The notes under the pieces are model-generated. The model ran no database searches and was not told the origin of the DNA. It saw only the letters and a program-made list of their open reading frames with translations. 64,000 nt of DNA from NCBI GenBank assembly GCA_949289845.1, contig CASEPN010000001.1:54887-118886 (forward strand). Reading direction: 5' to 3'. A program made the position numbers and the translations under genes. This DNA comes from an uncultured Bacillota bacterium (GTDB lineage: Bacteria > Bacillota_I > Bacilli_A > RFN20 > CAG-826). How positions within the stretch are numbered: position 1 is the first letter of the stretch; each line of letters starts with the position of its first letter. Positions 17,816 to 27,010 of the stretch are shown piece after piece.

Positions 17816-19407
17816 TCCATCTCCGGGTCGATTTCCCGCTGGAATGCCTTGGGGTCGATCTTCCCGATGAAAGTGCGGGGGAGCCTTTCCACGACGAGGA
17901 TTCGCTCCGGGAGGTAGCTGGGCGCGAGCTCCTTTGCGATCTTGGAGAGAATCTCCGAACGGATCTCGTCCTTGGTCCTCCCTGTCTTCTGGAGGGACAC
18001 GGCGAGGCGGAAGACATGTCCCTTCATCTTGTGGGGGACGCCGTAGCAGAAGGCTTCCTTGACGTCGGGCACTTCCTCGGCGATCCGTTCGACGTCGCTC
18101 GGGCAATGGGTCTCGCCTCCGATCTTCACCACCCTCTTGATGCGGTTCTTGAAGTAAAGGAAGCCTTCCTCGTCCTTGTAGCCGTAGTCGCCCGTCCGGA
18201 AGTAGAGCGTCCCTCCCATCTCGATCCGGGAGGAGGCGTTCAGTTCGGGGGACATCAGGTATCCGCTCATGACGGTCGGGCCGCCGATCAGGATCTCGCC
18301 TGCTTTCCCGGGCTCGGCTAGCTCCATCGTGTCGAGGTCGAGGATCCCGTCCTTGATGTCGGGGAATGCCTTTCCGATGGAGCCGTCCTTGTGGAAGAAA
18401 CGGCAGTTGACGTGCGTCACGGTGGTCTCCGTCATGCCGTAGCCTTCGTAAAGCCTCGCCTTGGAGCCATGGGCCTTCATCGCCTCGTTCCACCTTTCGA
18501 GAAGCGACTCGGGGCAAGTGTCCCCTCCCACCCAGGCGACGATCTGCTTCCGTAGCCAGGGCCCGTAGAAGGAGTCGCGGGAAAGGAGGGCGCTATATAG
18601 GGCAGGCACCCCGATGATGGTGGTGGCGTGCCCCCTTTGGATATGGCGGATAGCCTCCTTCGTGTTGAACTTCAGCATGAGGGTGGTGCTCGCCCCGTGG
18701 GAGAGAGGGGTATGCACGCCCATGCATAGCCCGAAGGTATGGAAGAGCGGGATCGCCGTCAGCATATGGATCGAACGTACGTCCTCGCGGATGAGGTCGT
18801 ATCCCTGGGAGGCGGTGTAGTTGATCGCTCTGTTGGAAAGGCGCGCGACCTTGGGCTCGCCGTTCGTGCCCCCGGTGTTGAGGAAGACGCAGTCGTCCTC
18901 CGGAAGGACGTTGCCAGGCTTTGCCTCCACCTCGGGAAGCGTGTGGTAGGTTAGGCATTCTTCCTTCCCGCCCATCGAATGAATGGCAAGGGATTTGAGG
19001 GGATTTCTTCCGCGATAGGGGTTGATAGAGACCACAGGTAGGCTAGATGGGAGCGCCTTCCTGAACTTGTTCGCGTTGTTCCTCAGGGCGAATAGGGCCT
19101 TGACCTCGACCTTCTTCAGGAAGCCCGCCATCCCTTCCGGGGGAGTGAGGGGATGGATGTTGTAGGAGCAGGCACCCAGGTAGTTGATCGCGTAGAAAAG
19201 GAAGATAGACTCCGGGCAGTTGGGAAGCGCGACGGCGACGACGTCCCCCGCATGGACGTGGAGGGCGCTCAGCTTACGGGCGGCCTCCATGATCCCCCGA
19301 TGGACCCTCCTATAGTTCATGACGGTTCCTTCGAACCGCACGCATTCGTTCCGGGGGTGGCGGTCCGCCATGAGGAGGAACTGGTCGTAGGGCGAATTGA
19401 TTTTCAT
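17812..19407 (-). CDS. AMP-dependent acyl-CoA synthetase/ligase
   Basis: The 531 residues match the adenylate-forming (ANL) superfamily: P-loop-like TGGTNGEPKVARLS, YGMTETTVTH, TGDYGYKDEEGFLYF with the RIKRVVKIGGE hinge, and the C-terminal catalytic Lys in PRTFIGKIDPKAF. Such enzymes activate a carboxylic acid with ATP and pass it to CoA or a carrier. Substrate preference cannot be read. It is the last gene of a minus-strand run with a DUF1624 membrane acyltransferase-like gene 9 bases upstream, so I infer a role in lipid or cell-envelope modification. A weak TGAGG precedes the ATG. Confidence 0.88.
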   Translation of the reverse strand: MKINSPYDQFLLMADRHPRNECVRFEGTVMNYRRVHRGIMEAARKLSALHVHAGDVVAVALPNCPESIFLFYAINYLGACSYNIHPLTPPEGMAGFLKKVEVKALFALRNNANKFRKALPSSLPVVSINPYRGRNPLKSLAIHSMGGKEECLTYHTLPEVEAKPGNVLPEDDCVFLNTGGTNGEPKVARLSNRAINYTASQGYDLIREDVRSIHMLTAIPLFHTFGLCMGVHTPLSHGASTTLMLKFNTKEAIRHIQRGHATTIIGVPALYSALLSRDSFYGPWLRKQIVAWVGGDTCPESLLERWNEAMKAHGSKARLYEGYGMTETTVTHVNCRFFHKDGSIGKAFPDIKDGILDLDTMELAEPGKAGEILIGGPTVMSGYLMSPELNASSRIEMGGTLYFRTGDYGYKDEEGFLYFKNRIKRVVKIGGETHCPSDVERIAEEVPDVKEAFCYGVPHKMKGHVFRLAVSLQKTGRTKDEIRSEILSKIAKELAPSYLPERILVVERLPRTFIGKIDPKAFQREIDPEMD

Positions 19408-19416
19408 AGGTATGCC

Positions 19417-20304
19417 TCAGATGTTGAGCGTGTAGCCGGAAAGGAGCATCAGGACGGCAAGAAGGCCGTATATCAGGGGAATATGGACGCAGTAGATGAG
19501 AAGGGTGTGCCTCCCGAGGAAGGCGATGGGCTTGCCCCATGCGGTGGGGAAGGAGGCGGGAAGGCGGCTCTTCCTTTTCTTGTAGGCGACCTTCCCGACC
19601 GTAGCCCCGAGGAAGAGGATCGCGCTCAGCCTCGTCGTCGAGAAATAGTCGCTTCCGGCACGCCTTATGCCGAGGATGCAGAGCCAGAAGTTCTTCCACT
19701 GGGCGGGATCCCCTAGATTGACGTTCAGGCTTCCTGTCTCGATCCGGAGCCATTCGGTGATGCCTGTGAGGAAGACAAGGAAGATGGCGACCCCGAAGGT
19801 GACTCTCCAGTCAGGGAAGAAGTGGTCCACAAGCGCGTATAGGGCGAGCGAGAGGGCGATCACGTGGAGGATTCCGAGGTAGATGTGTGCCCCGATGTGG
19901 AAGAGGAAGTTCGCCCCTTCAACGACATAGGTGACGCCAAGGGCGATGATCCCAAGCTCGGCTGCCCTCCTTCCGTTGGAACGGCTGAAGGAGCAGGAGA
20001 TGCCGGAAAGGAAGACGAAGAGCCCGGAGAAGAAGAACTCAAGGAAATAGAGGCTTCCTCCAAGGATGAGGGAGCCGACCGTGTCGAAGAGAGCCCGCAT
20101 GTCGTGCACCCATCCGGGCTGGGGCGCGGCGCTTTGCCAGGAGAAGAGCCCCGATGACTGGGTTCCCCAGGCGAAGACAAGGTGGATCATCACCATCAGG
20201 ATGATGTCGAAACCCCGCAGGAAATCGATTTCGAAGATCCGTTTCCTTTCCCCGTCGCGGGGCGGAATCGCATGGAGGATGTCGACGGTGCTCGCTTTGC
20301 GCAT
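19417..20304 (-). CDS. DUF1624 / heparan-alpha-glucosaminide acetyltransferase-like membrane protein
   Basis: The 295-residue protein has about seven hydrophobic helices. The opening motif RIFEIDFLRGFDIILMVMIH is the hallmark of the DUF1624/HGSNAT acyltransferase-like family, and the C-terminus has GRHTLLIYCVHIPLIY, common to membrane acyltransferases. It probably acylates an envelope sugar or lipid. The start is the ATG at 20304, only 7 bases after a TAGAAT box, so longer in-frame starts are rejected. It is co-oriented with the AMP-dependent ligase. Confidence 0.82.
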   Translation of the reverse strand: MRKASTVDILHAIPPRDGERKRIFEIDFLRGFDIILMVMIHLVFAWGTQSSGLFSWQSAAPQPGWVHDMRALFDTVGSLILGGSLYFLEFFFSGLFVFLSGISCSFSRSNGRRAAELGIIALGVTYVVEGANFLFHIGAHIYLGILHVIALSLALYALVDHFFPDWRVTFGVAIFLVFLTGITEWLRIETGSLNVNLGDPAQWKNFWLCILGIRRAGSDYFSTTRLSAILFLGATVGKVAYKKRKSRLPASFPTAWGKPIAFLGRHTLLIYCVHIPLIYGLLAVLMLLSGYTLNI

Positions 20305-20311
20305 CGGGCCT

Positions 20312-20317
20312 ATTCTA
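20312..20317 (-). promoter_or_regulatory. TAGAAT -10 element, leaderless promoter of DUF1624 gene
   Basis: On the minus strand TAGAAT is followed by AGGCCCG and then the ATG: a 7-base spacer and no ribosome site. Confidence 0.65.
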
Positions 20318-20344
20318 CACGGGCAAGCGCGCTTATAAGACGTG

Positions 20345-21355
20345 CTAGGAATTCGATTTCTTCTTCCTTCCGCGCTTGGCCCGGATTTTCCGAATCGTAG
20401 CTTCGTCGAGTCCCTGGACGGCAAGGTCCGCCCTCCGGCGGAGAATCCTGTGCTCGGAGGTGCGAAACGCCCGGCGAGGTTCTCCTTCCTCTTCCTCTGT
20501 GCGGCGGAGAAGGGGGACGGCAAGGAGGAAGATGAGGAGCGCGGTGAAGAGAAGGGCGAAGGCGACGTCCGTCAGGAAGTGGTGGCCGTCGAGCATCCTG
20601 CCTAGGGCAGTCATCGCCCACCATAGGAGGCCCAGAGGGAATGCCCATCCAGCAAAGCGGCGCGTCTTTTTCACGAGCCCAAGGGGGATCGGGAGGAGGA
20701 GCGCGGCGGAAGCGCAGCAGGAATGCCCGGAAGGCCAGCTCTTGAACCAGTCAGAGCTAAGATCCGAATAAAGATCCTTCAGCCCGGAGCCCCACTCCCA
20801 CCAGTTGCGGAAGTGAGTGGTTCCGTACTCCTTCAGGAAGAAGTAGCGAGGACGCTGGGCAACCTCCTTAGCGAGGTGGGTCAAGGCGAAGGTTAGCCCG
20901 GCAACCAATAGAAGGGCGATCCCGTAGTCCAACGAGCGGTTTGGGTCCGCGTCTTTTAGGGTATGCCACCAGAGGAGAAGCGCGAGGTAGGCGAGCGGCA
21001 CTGCGATCAAGATGGAAGTGAGGAGGCTTCCCGTGTATTCGTCCAGGGATTGGATGGCGACGAGGACTCCGAGGACGGCAGGAACAAGAAAGAGAAGCGC
21101 TTTTCCTAAAATTTTGAGTGCGAAGTGCTGGGATTTCTTGAAGTAGTTATCCAAAAGCACGACCCCTGAGATGGCTACGAGATAAAGGGGAAGGGAACCG
21201 ATGAGGCCAAAGATCATGGAGTAGGCGTTCTCTCCGACATAGACCCTTTCCATGATGGGGAGGTCCAGGAAACTGCCGATGAGGATGAGGACGAGAGCGA
21301 CCCCCGCGGACCCCAGGGACCAGAAGCGGAGCCGGTTGCTTTCCTTTTTCTCCAT
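20345..21355 (-). CDS. PAP2-family membrane phosphatase
   Basis: The 336-residue protein has several membrane helices and the three PAP2 phosphatase motifs: KEVAQRPR, WPSGHS and GRMLDGHHFLTD. Family members remove phosphate from phosphatidic acid, undecaprenyl diphosphate or phosphatidylglycerol phosphate. The C-terminal ~40 residues are a highly basic tail ending KRGRKKKSNS. The start at 21355 is set by a perfect TATAAT ending 6 bases upstream; the longer frame (75 extra residues) runs back into the divergent gene. Substrate is unknown, but the downstream envelope genes suggest lipid metabolism. Confidence 0.87.
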   Translation of the reverse strand: MEKKESNRLRFWSLGSAGVALVLILIGSFLDLPIMERVYVGENAYSMIFGLIGSLPLYLVAISGVVLLDNYFKKSQHFALKILGKALLFLVPAVLGVLVAIQSLDEYTGSLLTSILIAVPLAYLALLLWWHTLKDADPNRSLDYGIALLLVAGLTFALTHLAKEVAQRPRYFFLKEYGTTHFRNWWEWGSGLKDLYSDLSSDWFKSWPSGHSCCASAALLLPIPLGLVKKTRRFAGWAFPLGLLWWAMTALGRMLDGHHFLTDVAFALLFTALLIFLLAVPLLRRTEEEEGEPRRAFRTSEHRILRRRADLAVQGLDEATIRKIRAKRGRKKKSNS

Positions 21356-21361
21356 GGCGCG

Positions 21362-21367
21362 ATTATA
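21362..21367 (-). promoter_or_regulatory. TATAAT -10 element, leaderless promoter of PAP2 gene
   Basis: The minus strand reads TATAAT-CGCGCC-ATG, a 6-base spacer and no Shine-Dalgarno site. It sits back to back with the promoter at 21407. Confidence 0.7.
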
Positions 21368-21406
21368 AGGTCCCCCGCGCGTATGGGAAGGAATGGCTGG
21401 CTTTGC

Positions 21407-21412
21407 TAAAAT
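21407..21412 (+). promoter_or_regulatory. Extended -10 (TGC-TAAAAT), leaderless promoter
   Basis: TGCTAAAAT is followed by TCCGCC and the ATG at 21419. The upstream TG makes this an extended -10, which could compensate for the absent -35. Confidence 0.7.
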
Positions 21413-21418
21413 TCCGCC

Positions 21419-22873
21419 ATGCCATCCAAAAGAAAGTCTTCCGTGTCTAGGAAAGACGCCCTGGACGCCCTTGCCCTGACGATCGCCAACGACAGCTACA
21501 TCCTCGAAGGGGGAACATGCGGCTGCCTTGTCTGTTGCGAGACCTTCCCGGCGAAGGACGTCCATGATTGGGCGGAGCATGGGGACGGGAGGCTCAGCGC
21601 CCGCTGCCCCGTATGCGGATGCTGCTTCGTCGTCCCTTCCCGGGCCCTAGGGGACAAAAGGGAGGCCGAGCTCCACGCGATGCAGGAATACCTGATCGCT
21701 GAGCGCCCCATCGACGATAACCTCGGGCCCTTGCTCTTCTCCTATCTCACCTATGCCTCTTCCCACAAGCCGAGCGAGGAGATGAAACGGAAGGAGAAGA
21801 ATGCTTTCCGCTACGCCCTCGAGGACCTCCTCGAGTACGGGGACATTCCCGATGCCAGCGCGCTGATCCTCGAGACCATCCGCTACAGGGCGCTCCTCCG
21901 CGGGGACTTCGGCTTCCGGAGGGACGCCGGGGAAGCCGCCTCCAGGCTCGAGATCCATCCCGCCCTGTTCCTAGATCCGGACAACCTCATGCTCCTCATC
22001 TGGAGCGAGCTTTCCCGTGCCTACTGCGGGCAGGCTCCCGAGGTCAGTCCTGCGGCGACCCTCCTCTATGTCACGGACGCGGTGGCCCTCAACGCCCCCT
22101 GGGCGACGCTCGCGCTCGCCTACTGCTATCACTACGGGATCGGGATGGAGGACGACAATCTTGTCGCCGACACCTCCCTCAGGATCCAGGCATCCGCTCT
22201 TCTTTCGATGCTCGCGATGTTCCATGACCTCCAGCCTGTCCCTTATTTCTACCTCTTCGCCCTTTGGTTTCAGATGGCCTACGACGAGAAGGACTACTTC
22301 TCCGCGATCCTCTACGGGCTCATCGCCCTCCACTTTGACGAGGTCGCCAAGAGACTGAAAGATGGCTACCCCGGCATGGAGGCCATCGTCAAGAAGATCG
22401 AGAAGCGCCTTCCCGAGGCCAGGGAGCGCTACGGCGCGGGACGCTTCGACTGGAACCTGCCCTTCGCCTACACGGGATATGTCCTTGCCGATTCCCTTCT
22501 TTCCGACGACATGGACGGATTCCGCCTGTTCGACAAGACCCCCCATTCGATCTATGCGAAGACAGAGAGGCCGGAGGCCGACGGAAGCCTTGAGGTCATC
22601 TGCCGCTTCGAGCGTTCCCCGCTCCTGGTGGACACCGAGGCGGGCAAGGTGCTGTTCGAGAAGAAGGAAGGCCCTTGCGAGATCGCCTTCCGCTTCCAGG
22701 ACGTGGTCGGGGTGACGGTCGGGGAGAAGGCGGACTTCGACTGCTTCGAGATCGTGACCGGAAGCGAAGGGTTCGATTCCTATTGCTTCTATCGGAACGG
22801 GGACCGCTCCGACTTCGCGCTCGTCGTGGACGTACGCTACGAGGAGAACCCCGTGCACGGGGCGGGCGACTGA
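21419..22873 (+). CDS. Unknown protein with Cys-rich N-terminus
   Basis: I do not recognise this 484-residue protein as a whole. The N-terminal part has two Cys clusters (CGCLVCC near 41-47 and CPVCGCC near 69-75) separated by FPAKDVHDW; this pattern recalls small zinc-ribbon proteins with C..C - W - CP.CG. The middle is helical with Sel1/TPR-like features (WATLALAYCYHYGIGMEDD). The C-terminal ~120 residues look like a beta domain. The gene starts leaderless and ends one base before the ABC exporter gene, so it is co-transcribed with the transporter; I infer a linked role without knowing it. Confidence 0.75.
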   Translation: MPSKRKSSVSRKDALDALALTIANDSYILEGGTCGCLVCCETFPAKDVHDWAEHGDGRLSARCPVCGCCFVVPSRALGDKREAELHAMQEYLIAERPIDDNLGPLLFSYLTYASSHKPSEEMKRKEKNAFRYALEDLLEYGDIPDASALILETIRYRALLRGDFGFRRDAGEAASRLEIHPALFLDPDNLMLLIWSELSRAYCGQAPEVSPAATLLYVTDAVALNAPWATLALAYCYHYGIGMEDDNLVADTSLRIQASALLSMLAMFHDLQPVPYFYLFALWFQMAYDEKDYFSAILYGLIALHFDEVAKRLKDGYPGMEAIVKKIEKRLPEARERYGAGRFDWNLPFAYTGYVLADSLLSDDMDGFRLFDKTPHSIYAKTERPEADGSLEVICRFERSPLLVDTEAGKVLFEKKEGPCEIAFRFQDVVGVTVGEKADFDCFEIVTGSEGFDSYCFYRNGDRSDFALVVDVRYEENPVHGAGD

Positions 22874-22874
22874 T

Positions 22875-24608
22875 ATGGGAAGGAAGCCTTCTCCCTCGCT
22901 CGTTCCTCTCCGGCCCTACCTCTTCAAGACGTTCCTGGCTCCTGCCCTGAAGCTTTTCGAGGTCGCCACGGAACTCCTGACCCCCTTCCTCATCCGCTAC
23001 ATCATCGACGAGGGAATCGCGAAGGAGAACATGGGCCTCGCCCTCGGGCTCGGGGGAGTGATTCTCGCCTTCGCCTTCCTTGGGTTCGGTGTGACGCTAT
23101 TCGCCCAGTACCTCTCCTCCAGGGTGGCCGCCGACTACGGGCATGCCCTCAAGGGCGCGATCTTCCGGAAGATATCCTCGCTCTCGGAAGGGCAGCTCTC
23201 GCGCTTCGGGAAGGACAAGGCCACCACCATCCTTTCGAGCGACTCCTTCAACATGCAGTCGGGCGTGAACATGTTCATGCGCCTCATCTTCCGCCCGCCC
23301 TTTCTTTTGATTGGCTCCTTCGCCCTTTCCTTCCTCATCGACTACAGGGCGGGGCTCATCTTCGGGGCCGTCATCCTCCTTTGCGCCCTCATCTTCCTCC
23401 TCGTCATCCTCGTCTCGCCGAGGAAGTACGCCTCGATCCAGGCGAACCTCGATAACATTTCCGTACATGCCAACGACAGCCTCCGGGGCGCCCGCCACAT
23501 CCGGGCCTTCAACCAGGAGGAGCTGGAGGGGAAGCGCTTCTCGGAGTCCCTTGCCTCCTACGAGAGGAAGAACATGGACATGGCGCTCTATAACGCTCTC
23601 GTCTCCCCAGGCACTTTCTTCCTCGTTGACCTCGGCATGATCCTCGTGGTGTATCTCGGGGGAGTGGCCGACGGAGGGGGCGTCCTTACGACGGGCGAGA
23701 TCGTCTCCCTTATCTCCTACCTCACCCATTCCCTCCAGGCCATGGTCATGTTCTCGAGGCTCATCGTCTCCCTCAACAAGGCGATGAGCTCAAAGAAGAG
23801 GATCGACGCCTTCCTTTCCCTAGAGCCCGACATCGTCGATGGGGAAAGAAAGGAAATCCCCGCCAAATCCGCTTCGAATCTTCTGGAATTCCAGGATGTC
23901 GCCTTCTCCTTCGGGGAGAAGGGCGACCGCGAGGTTATCTCGGGGATCAGCTTCTCGCTCAAGGAAGGAGGAAGGGTGGGGCTCATCGGTCCGACGGGCT
24001 CCGGAAAGAGCACTCTCCTCTCCCTTGCTCTCCGCCTCCGCGACCCTTCTCAAGGAAAAGTTCTCTTCCGCGGAATCGATGAGAGGGAGCTCGCCCTTTC
24101 CGCCCTCCACGAGGCGGAAGGCTACGTTTCCCAGAAGCCTTCCCTTTTCAAAGGAACCATCCGCTCGAACGTCCTCCTCGGGAGGCCTGAGGCCACGGAT
24201 GAGGAAGTCGTCCAGGCGCTCAAGGACGCGGAGGCCTGGGAATACGTCTCCAAGTGGGAGGACTCTCTCGACCACCCCGTCGAGGAGGGTGGGGCGAATC
24301 TTTCCGGCGGCCAGAGGCAGAGGCTCCTCATCGCCCGCGCCTTCCTTAGGGGAAACCCGCTCCTCATCCTCGACGATTCCTTGTCCGCTCTCGACTACCT
24401 GACCGAAAGGAAGATACTCGACCGGCTTAAGGAGAAAGGCATGGGGCTTCTCCTCGTCTCCTCCCGCGTCGGCTCGCTCCGTGACATGGACGAGATCCTC
24501 TTCCTTGAGGACGGGAGGATCAGCGCTCGCGGGAAGCACGAGGAGCTTCTCGAACGTTCGGAAGGCTACCGGGAGATCTGCGAGATGCAGAAAGGGTCCG
24601 TCGCATGA
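22875..24608 (+). CDS. ABC exporter, half-transporter A (degenerate catalytic site)
   Basis: The 577-residue type IV exporter half has six predicted membrane helices (1-310) and an ATPase domain (335-577). The ATPase carries Walker A GPTGSGKST, an intact signature LSGGQRQR and Walker B LLILDDSLSALD. The residue after the Walker B Asp is Asp rather than Glu, and the H-loop reads VSSR instead of AHR. This is the non-catalytic pattern of heterodimeric exporters such as TM287/288 and BmrCD. Its stop overlaps the partner's ATG. The substrate is unknown; drugs, lipids or peptides are possible. Confidence 0.92.
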   Translation: MGRKPSPSLVPLRPYLFKTFLAPALKLFEVATELLTPFLIRYIIDEGIAKENMGLALGLGGVILAFAFLGFGVTLFAQYLSSRVAADYGHALKGAIFRKISSLSEGQLSRFGKDKATTILSSDSFNMQSGVNMFMRLIFRPPFLLIGSFALSFLIDYRAGLIFGAVILLCALIFLLVILVSPRKYASIQANLDNISVHANDSLRGARHIRAFNQEELEGKRFSESLASYERKNMDMALYNALVSPGTFFLVDLGMILVVYLGGVADGGGVLTTGEIVSLISYLTHSLQAMVMFSRLIVSLNKAMSSKKRIDAFLSLEPDIVDGERKEIPAKSASNLLEFQDVAFSFGEKGDREVISGISFSLKEGGRVGLIGPTGSGKSTLLSLALRLRDPSQGKVLFRGIDERELALSALHEAEGYVSQKPSLFKGTIRSNVLLGRPEATDEEVVQALKDAEAWEYVSKWEDSLDHPVEEGGANLSGGQRQRLLIARAFLRGNPLLILDDSLSALDYLTERKILDRLKEKGMGLLLVSSRVGSLRDMDEILFLEDGRISARGKHEELLERSEGYREICEMQKGSVA

Positions 24609-26341
24609 AGAAGCTCGATTTCAAGGCGATGAAGGGCCTCCTCCCCTATCTCAAGGGAAGCAAGCGCCTCCTTTCCTGGACCATCTTCTCCGTCGTCCTC
24701 TCCACCGGGAGCAAGCTCGCGATCCCCTACGTCGCCGGGAAGGCAGTGAACGAGATCCTCGAGAAAGGCGCGCTCGCGGATCTTTCCGTCCATTTCATCC
24801 TCATGGCATCCTTCCTCGTCCTCGGCACTTTGTTCGGCTACTTGTTCCAGTACCTGACCTCCCTCATCGGCCAGAGGGTCATTCGCCAGGCGAGATCCCT
24901 CCTTTACGAAAGCCTCCTCCTATGCCCGATCCGCACGATCGACGAGTCCTCGAAGGGCGACTTCGTAAACCGGATGCTCGTGGACGTGGAGAATATCCAG
25001 ACGGGGCTCGTCGCGGGGCTCGCCTCCTTCCTCGAGGGTATCGTGACCATCCTTGTGACGATGGGCTTCATGTTCTCCCTGAACTGGCTCCTCGCCCTCA
25101 TCGTCGTGGTGCTCACCCCGGTCTCCCTCCTCGTCTCGCGCGCAATTTCCAAGTTCAACAGCAAGCATTTCAAGGGGCAGGCGAAGAGCCAGAGCGCCCT
25201 TGTCGCCTATTCCCGGGAAGGGCTGGAGAACAGCGAGACCGTCCGGGCCTACGAGCTTGGGGAAGAGAGGATCAAGGAGTTCGACCGCCTCAACGAGGAA
25301 AACCGGAAGGACGCCTTCCGGGCGAACATGGGGGCGAGCGTCATCAACCCTGCGACGAGGCTAGTGAACTCCCTCATCAATGCGATCCTCGTCTTCGTGG
25401 GCGCGGCCACCATCATCATGGAGACCCCCCTCGGGATCGTCTTCCTCGTGGGCGACCTTTCCTCCTTCCTCACCTACGCGAGCAACTACATGAACCCGTT
25501 CAATGAGATCAGCAACGTCATGAGCGAGATCGACTACGCGGTGGCCTCATTCCGCAGGGTGGACGCCCTCGTGCGGACGGCGCGCGAGAAGGAGACCGGG
25601 GAGATGGCGCTTCCCAAGGCCGGCCCCCTTTCCGCGGCAGGGATCCGCTTTTCCTATGTCCCGGGGAAGGAGGTCATCCGCGGGTTCTCCCTCGCTCCCT
25701 CCGAAGGGAAGAGGATCGCCCTCGTCGGCCCGACCGGATGCGGAAAGACGACCCTCATCAATCTGATCCTTCGCTTCTACGACCCGGATTCCGGCGCCTT
25801 CCTCCTGAACGGCCATCCGATCACCTCCTACAGGAGAAGCGACATCCGCCGGAAGGTCGGGATGGTGCTCCAGGACTCCTGGATCTTCCAGGGGACCGTC
25901 AGGGAGAACATCGCCTACGGGAAGCCGGACGCCACCATCGAGGAGGTGGAGGAAGCCGCGCGCCGGGCCCAGGCCGCCTCCTTCATCGAACGTCTGCCGA
26001 AGGGCTACGACACGATGATCGGGGAAGGAAGCGCCCTCTCGAAGGGGGAGAGGCAGCTCATCTCCGTCGCCCGGGTACTCCTTCTATCCCCCGAGATCGT
26101 CATCCTCGACGAGGCTACGAGCAACATCGACATGAGGACGGAAGCGCTCCTTGGGAGAAGCTTCCGCACCCTCATGGAGGGAAAGACCTCGATCGTCGTC
26201 GCCCATAGGCTCTCCACGATTGTCGAAAGCGACCTCATCATTGTCCTCAAGGACGGGGAGATCATCGAGGAGGGAACGCACAAGGAACTAATGGAAGCGG
26301 ACGGATTCTACCATAGCCTCTATAGCGCCCAGTTCGAGTAG
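24605..26341 (+). CDS. ABC exporter, half-transporter B (catalytic partner)
   Basis: The 578-residue partner has the same layout: six membrane helices, then Walker A GPTGCGKTT, Walker B IVILDEATSNID with the catalytic Glu, and the H-loop VVAHRLST. Its signature is altered to LSKGERQ. Combined with the upstream half this gives one intact composite ATP site (Walker motifs here, LSGGQ there) and one degenerate site. The complementary defects support an obligate heterodimer. ATGA overlap couples translation. Confidence 0.93.
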   Translation: MKKLDFKAMKGLLPYLKGSKRLLSWTIFSVVLSTGSKLAIPYVAGKAVNEILEKGALADLSVHFILMASFLVLGTLFGYLFQYLTSLIGQRVIRQARSLLYESLLLCPIRTIDESSKGDFVNRMLVDVENIQTGLVAGLASFLEGIVTILVTMGFMFSLNWLLALIVVVLTPVSLLVSRAISKFNSKHFKGQAKSQSALVAYSREGLENSETVRAYELGEERIKEFDRLNEENRKDAFRANMGASVINPATRLVNSLINAILVFVGAATIIMETPLGIVFLVGDLSSFLTYASNYMNPFNEISNVMSEIDYAVASFRRVDALVRTAREKETGEMALPKAGPLSAAGIRFSYVPGKEVIRGFSLAPSEGKRIALVGPTGCGKTTLINLILRFYDPDSGAFLLNGHPITSYRRSDIRRKVGMVLQDSWIFQGTVRENIAYGKPDATIEEVEEAARRAQAASFIERLPKGYDTMIGEGSALSKGERQLISVARVLLLSPEIVILDEATSNIDMRTEALLGRSFRTLMEGKTSIVVAHRLSTIVESDLIIVLKDGEIIEEGTHKELMEADGFYHSLYSAQFE

Positions 26342-26355
26342 CCCCTCAAGCAAGA

Positions 26356-26388
26356 AAAAGAGGCCTCCTTCGCGGAAGGCCTCTTTTC
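26356..26388. terminator. Bidirectional terminator between convergent genes
   Basis: AAAGAGGCCT (26357-26366) pairs with AGGCCTCTTT (26377-26386). T-rich (plus) and A-rich (minus side) flanks let it serve both the exporter operon and the membrane-protein gene. Confidence 0.85.
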
Positions 26389-26403
26389 GTAAGCAAGTCC
26401 TTG

Positions 26404-26910
26404 CTAGTTCTTTCGGATGCTCTTGCCGGAGGGGTTCTGGTCCGGGAGGCGGAGGAAGGGGATGGCCAGGGAGCAGGCGGCGGCGAGGAAGGAGAAGACG
26501 GCGACGCAGATGGGCCCTGCCCCGATGCTCGTCTTGCCGGTTTCCTGGAGATAGATGTCGACGACGCCCTGGTTGGCAAGAAGGTAGAAGTCGGTGGTGA
26601 AGAGGAAGGCGACCGCGACCGCGACGTAGAGGACCGCGTTCACGATGGAGAGGATCCTCTTGGCCTTCTCGTTCAGGAAGGCGGCAACGAGCGAGGAGAT
26701 GAAGGCGAGGCAAAGGACCGCCATCGCAATGACGAGCGGGATGACGATCGCGTAGCCGCTCTTGGCGCTCGGGAACATGATGGCGAAGAGGTTGCCGCGG
26801 ACGCTGATCTGCTCCTCGGTGAAGGCGGCGGCGAAGAGGCAGAAGAAGGCGATCGCTCCGCCAAGGGCGCCGATGAGGCTTAGGATTCGGGTGGTCTGGT
26901 TCTTTTTCAT
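26404..26910 (-). CDS. Small four-helix membrane protein, unknown function
   Basis: The 168-residue protein has four hydrophobic segments (about 10-30, 55-80, 88-108 and 130-152) with short loops and a basic C-terminal tail. I do not recognise a family. The start MKKNQTTRIL at 26910 is preferred to upstream in-frame ATGs, because a TATATT box lies 22 bases before it with a purine-rich GGGAAAAG between. It is alone on its strand and diverges from a lipoprotein gene. Confidence 0.65.
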   Translation of the reverse strand: MKKNQTTRILSLIGALGGAIAFFCLFAAAFTEEQISVRGNLFAIMFPSAKSGYAIVIPLVIAMAVLCLAFISSLVAAFLNEKAKRILSIVNAVLYVAVAVAFLFTTDFYLLANQGVVDIYLQETGKTSIGAGPICVAVFSFLAAACSLAIPFLRLPDQNPSGKSIRKN

Positions 26911-26998
26911 AGGTCTTTTCCCAACGGCGGTAAATATACGCCCCGCCCTTTGGGGCATCAATACGCGCTTGCCCCTACGCGCGGAGGCCTACTTGCGC

Positions 26999-27004
26999 GA
27001 TAAT
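26999..27004 (+). promoter_or_regulatory. GATAAT -10 element, leaderless promoter of lipoprotein gene
   Basis: GATAAT-CCCGGC-ATG: a 6-base spacer to the ATG at 27011. Its position excludes the much longer upstream reading of the same frame. Confidence 0.6.
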
Positions 27005-27010
27005 CCCGGC

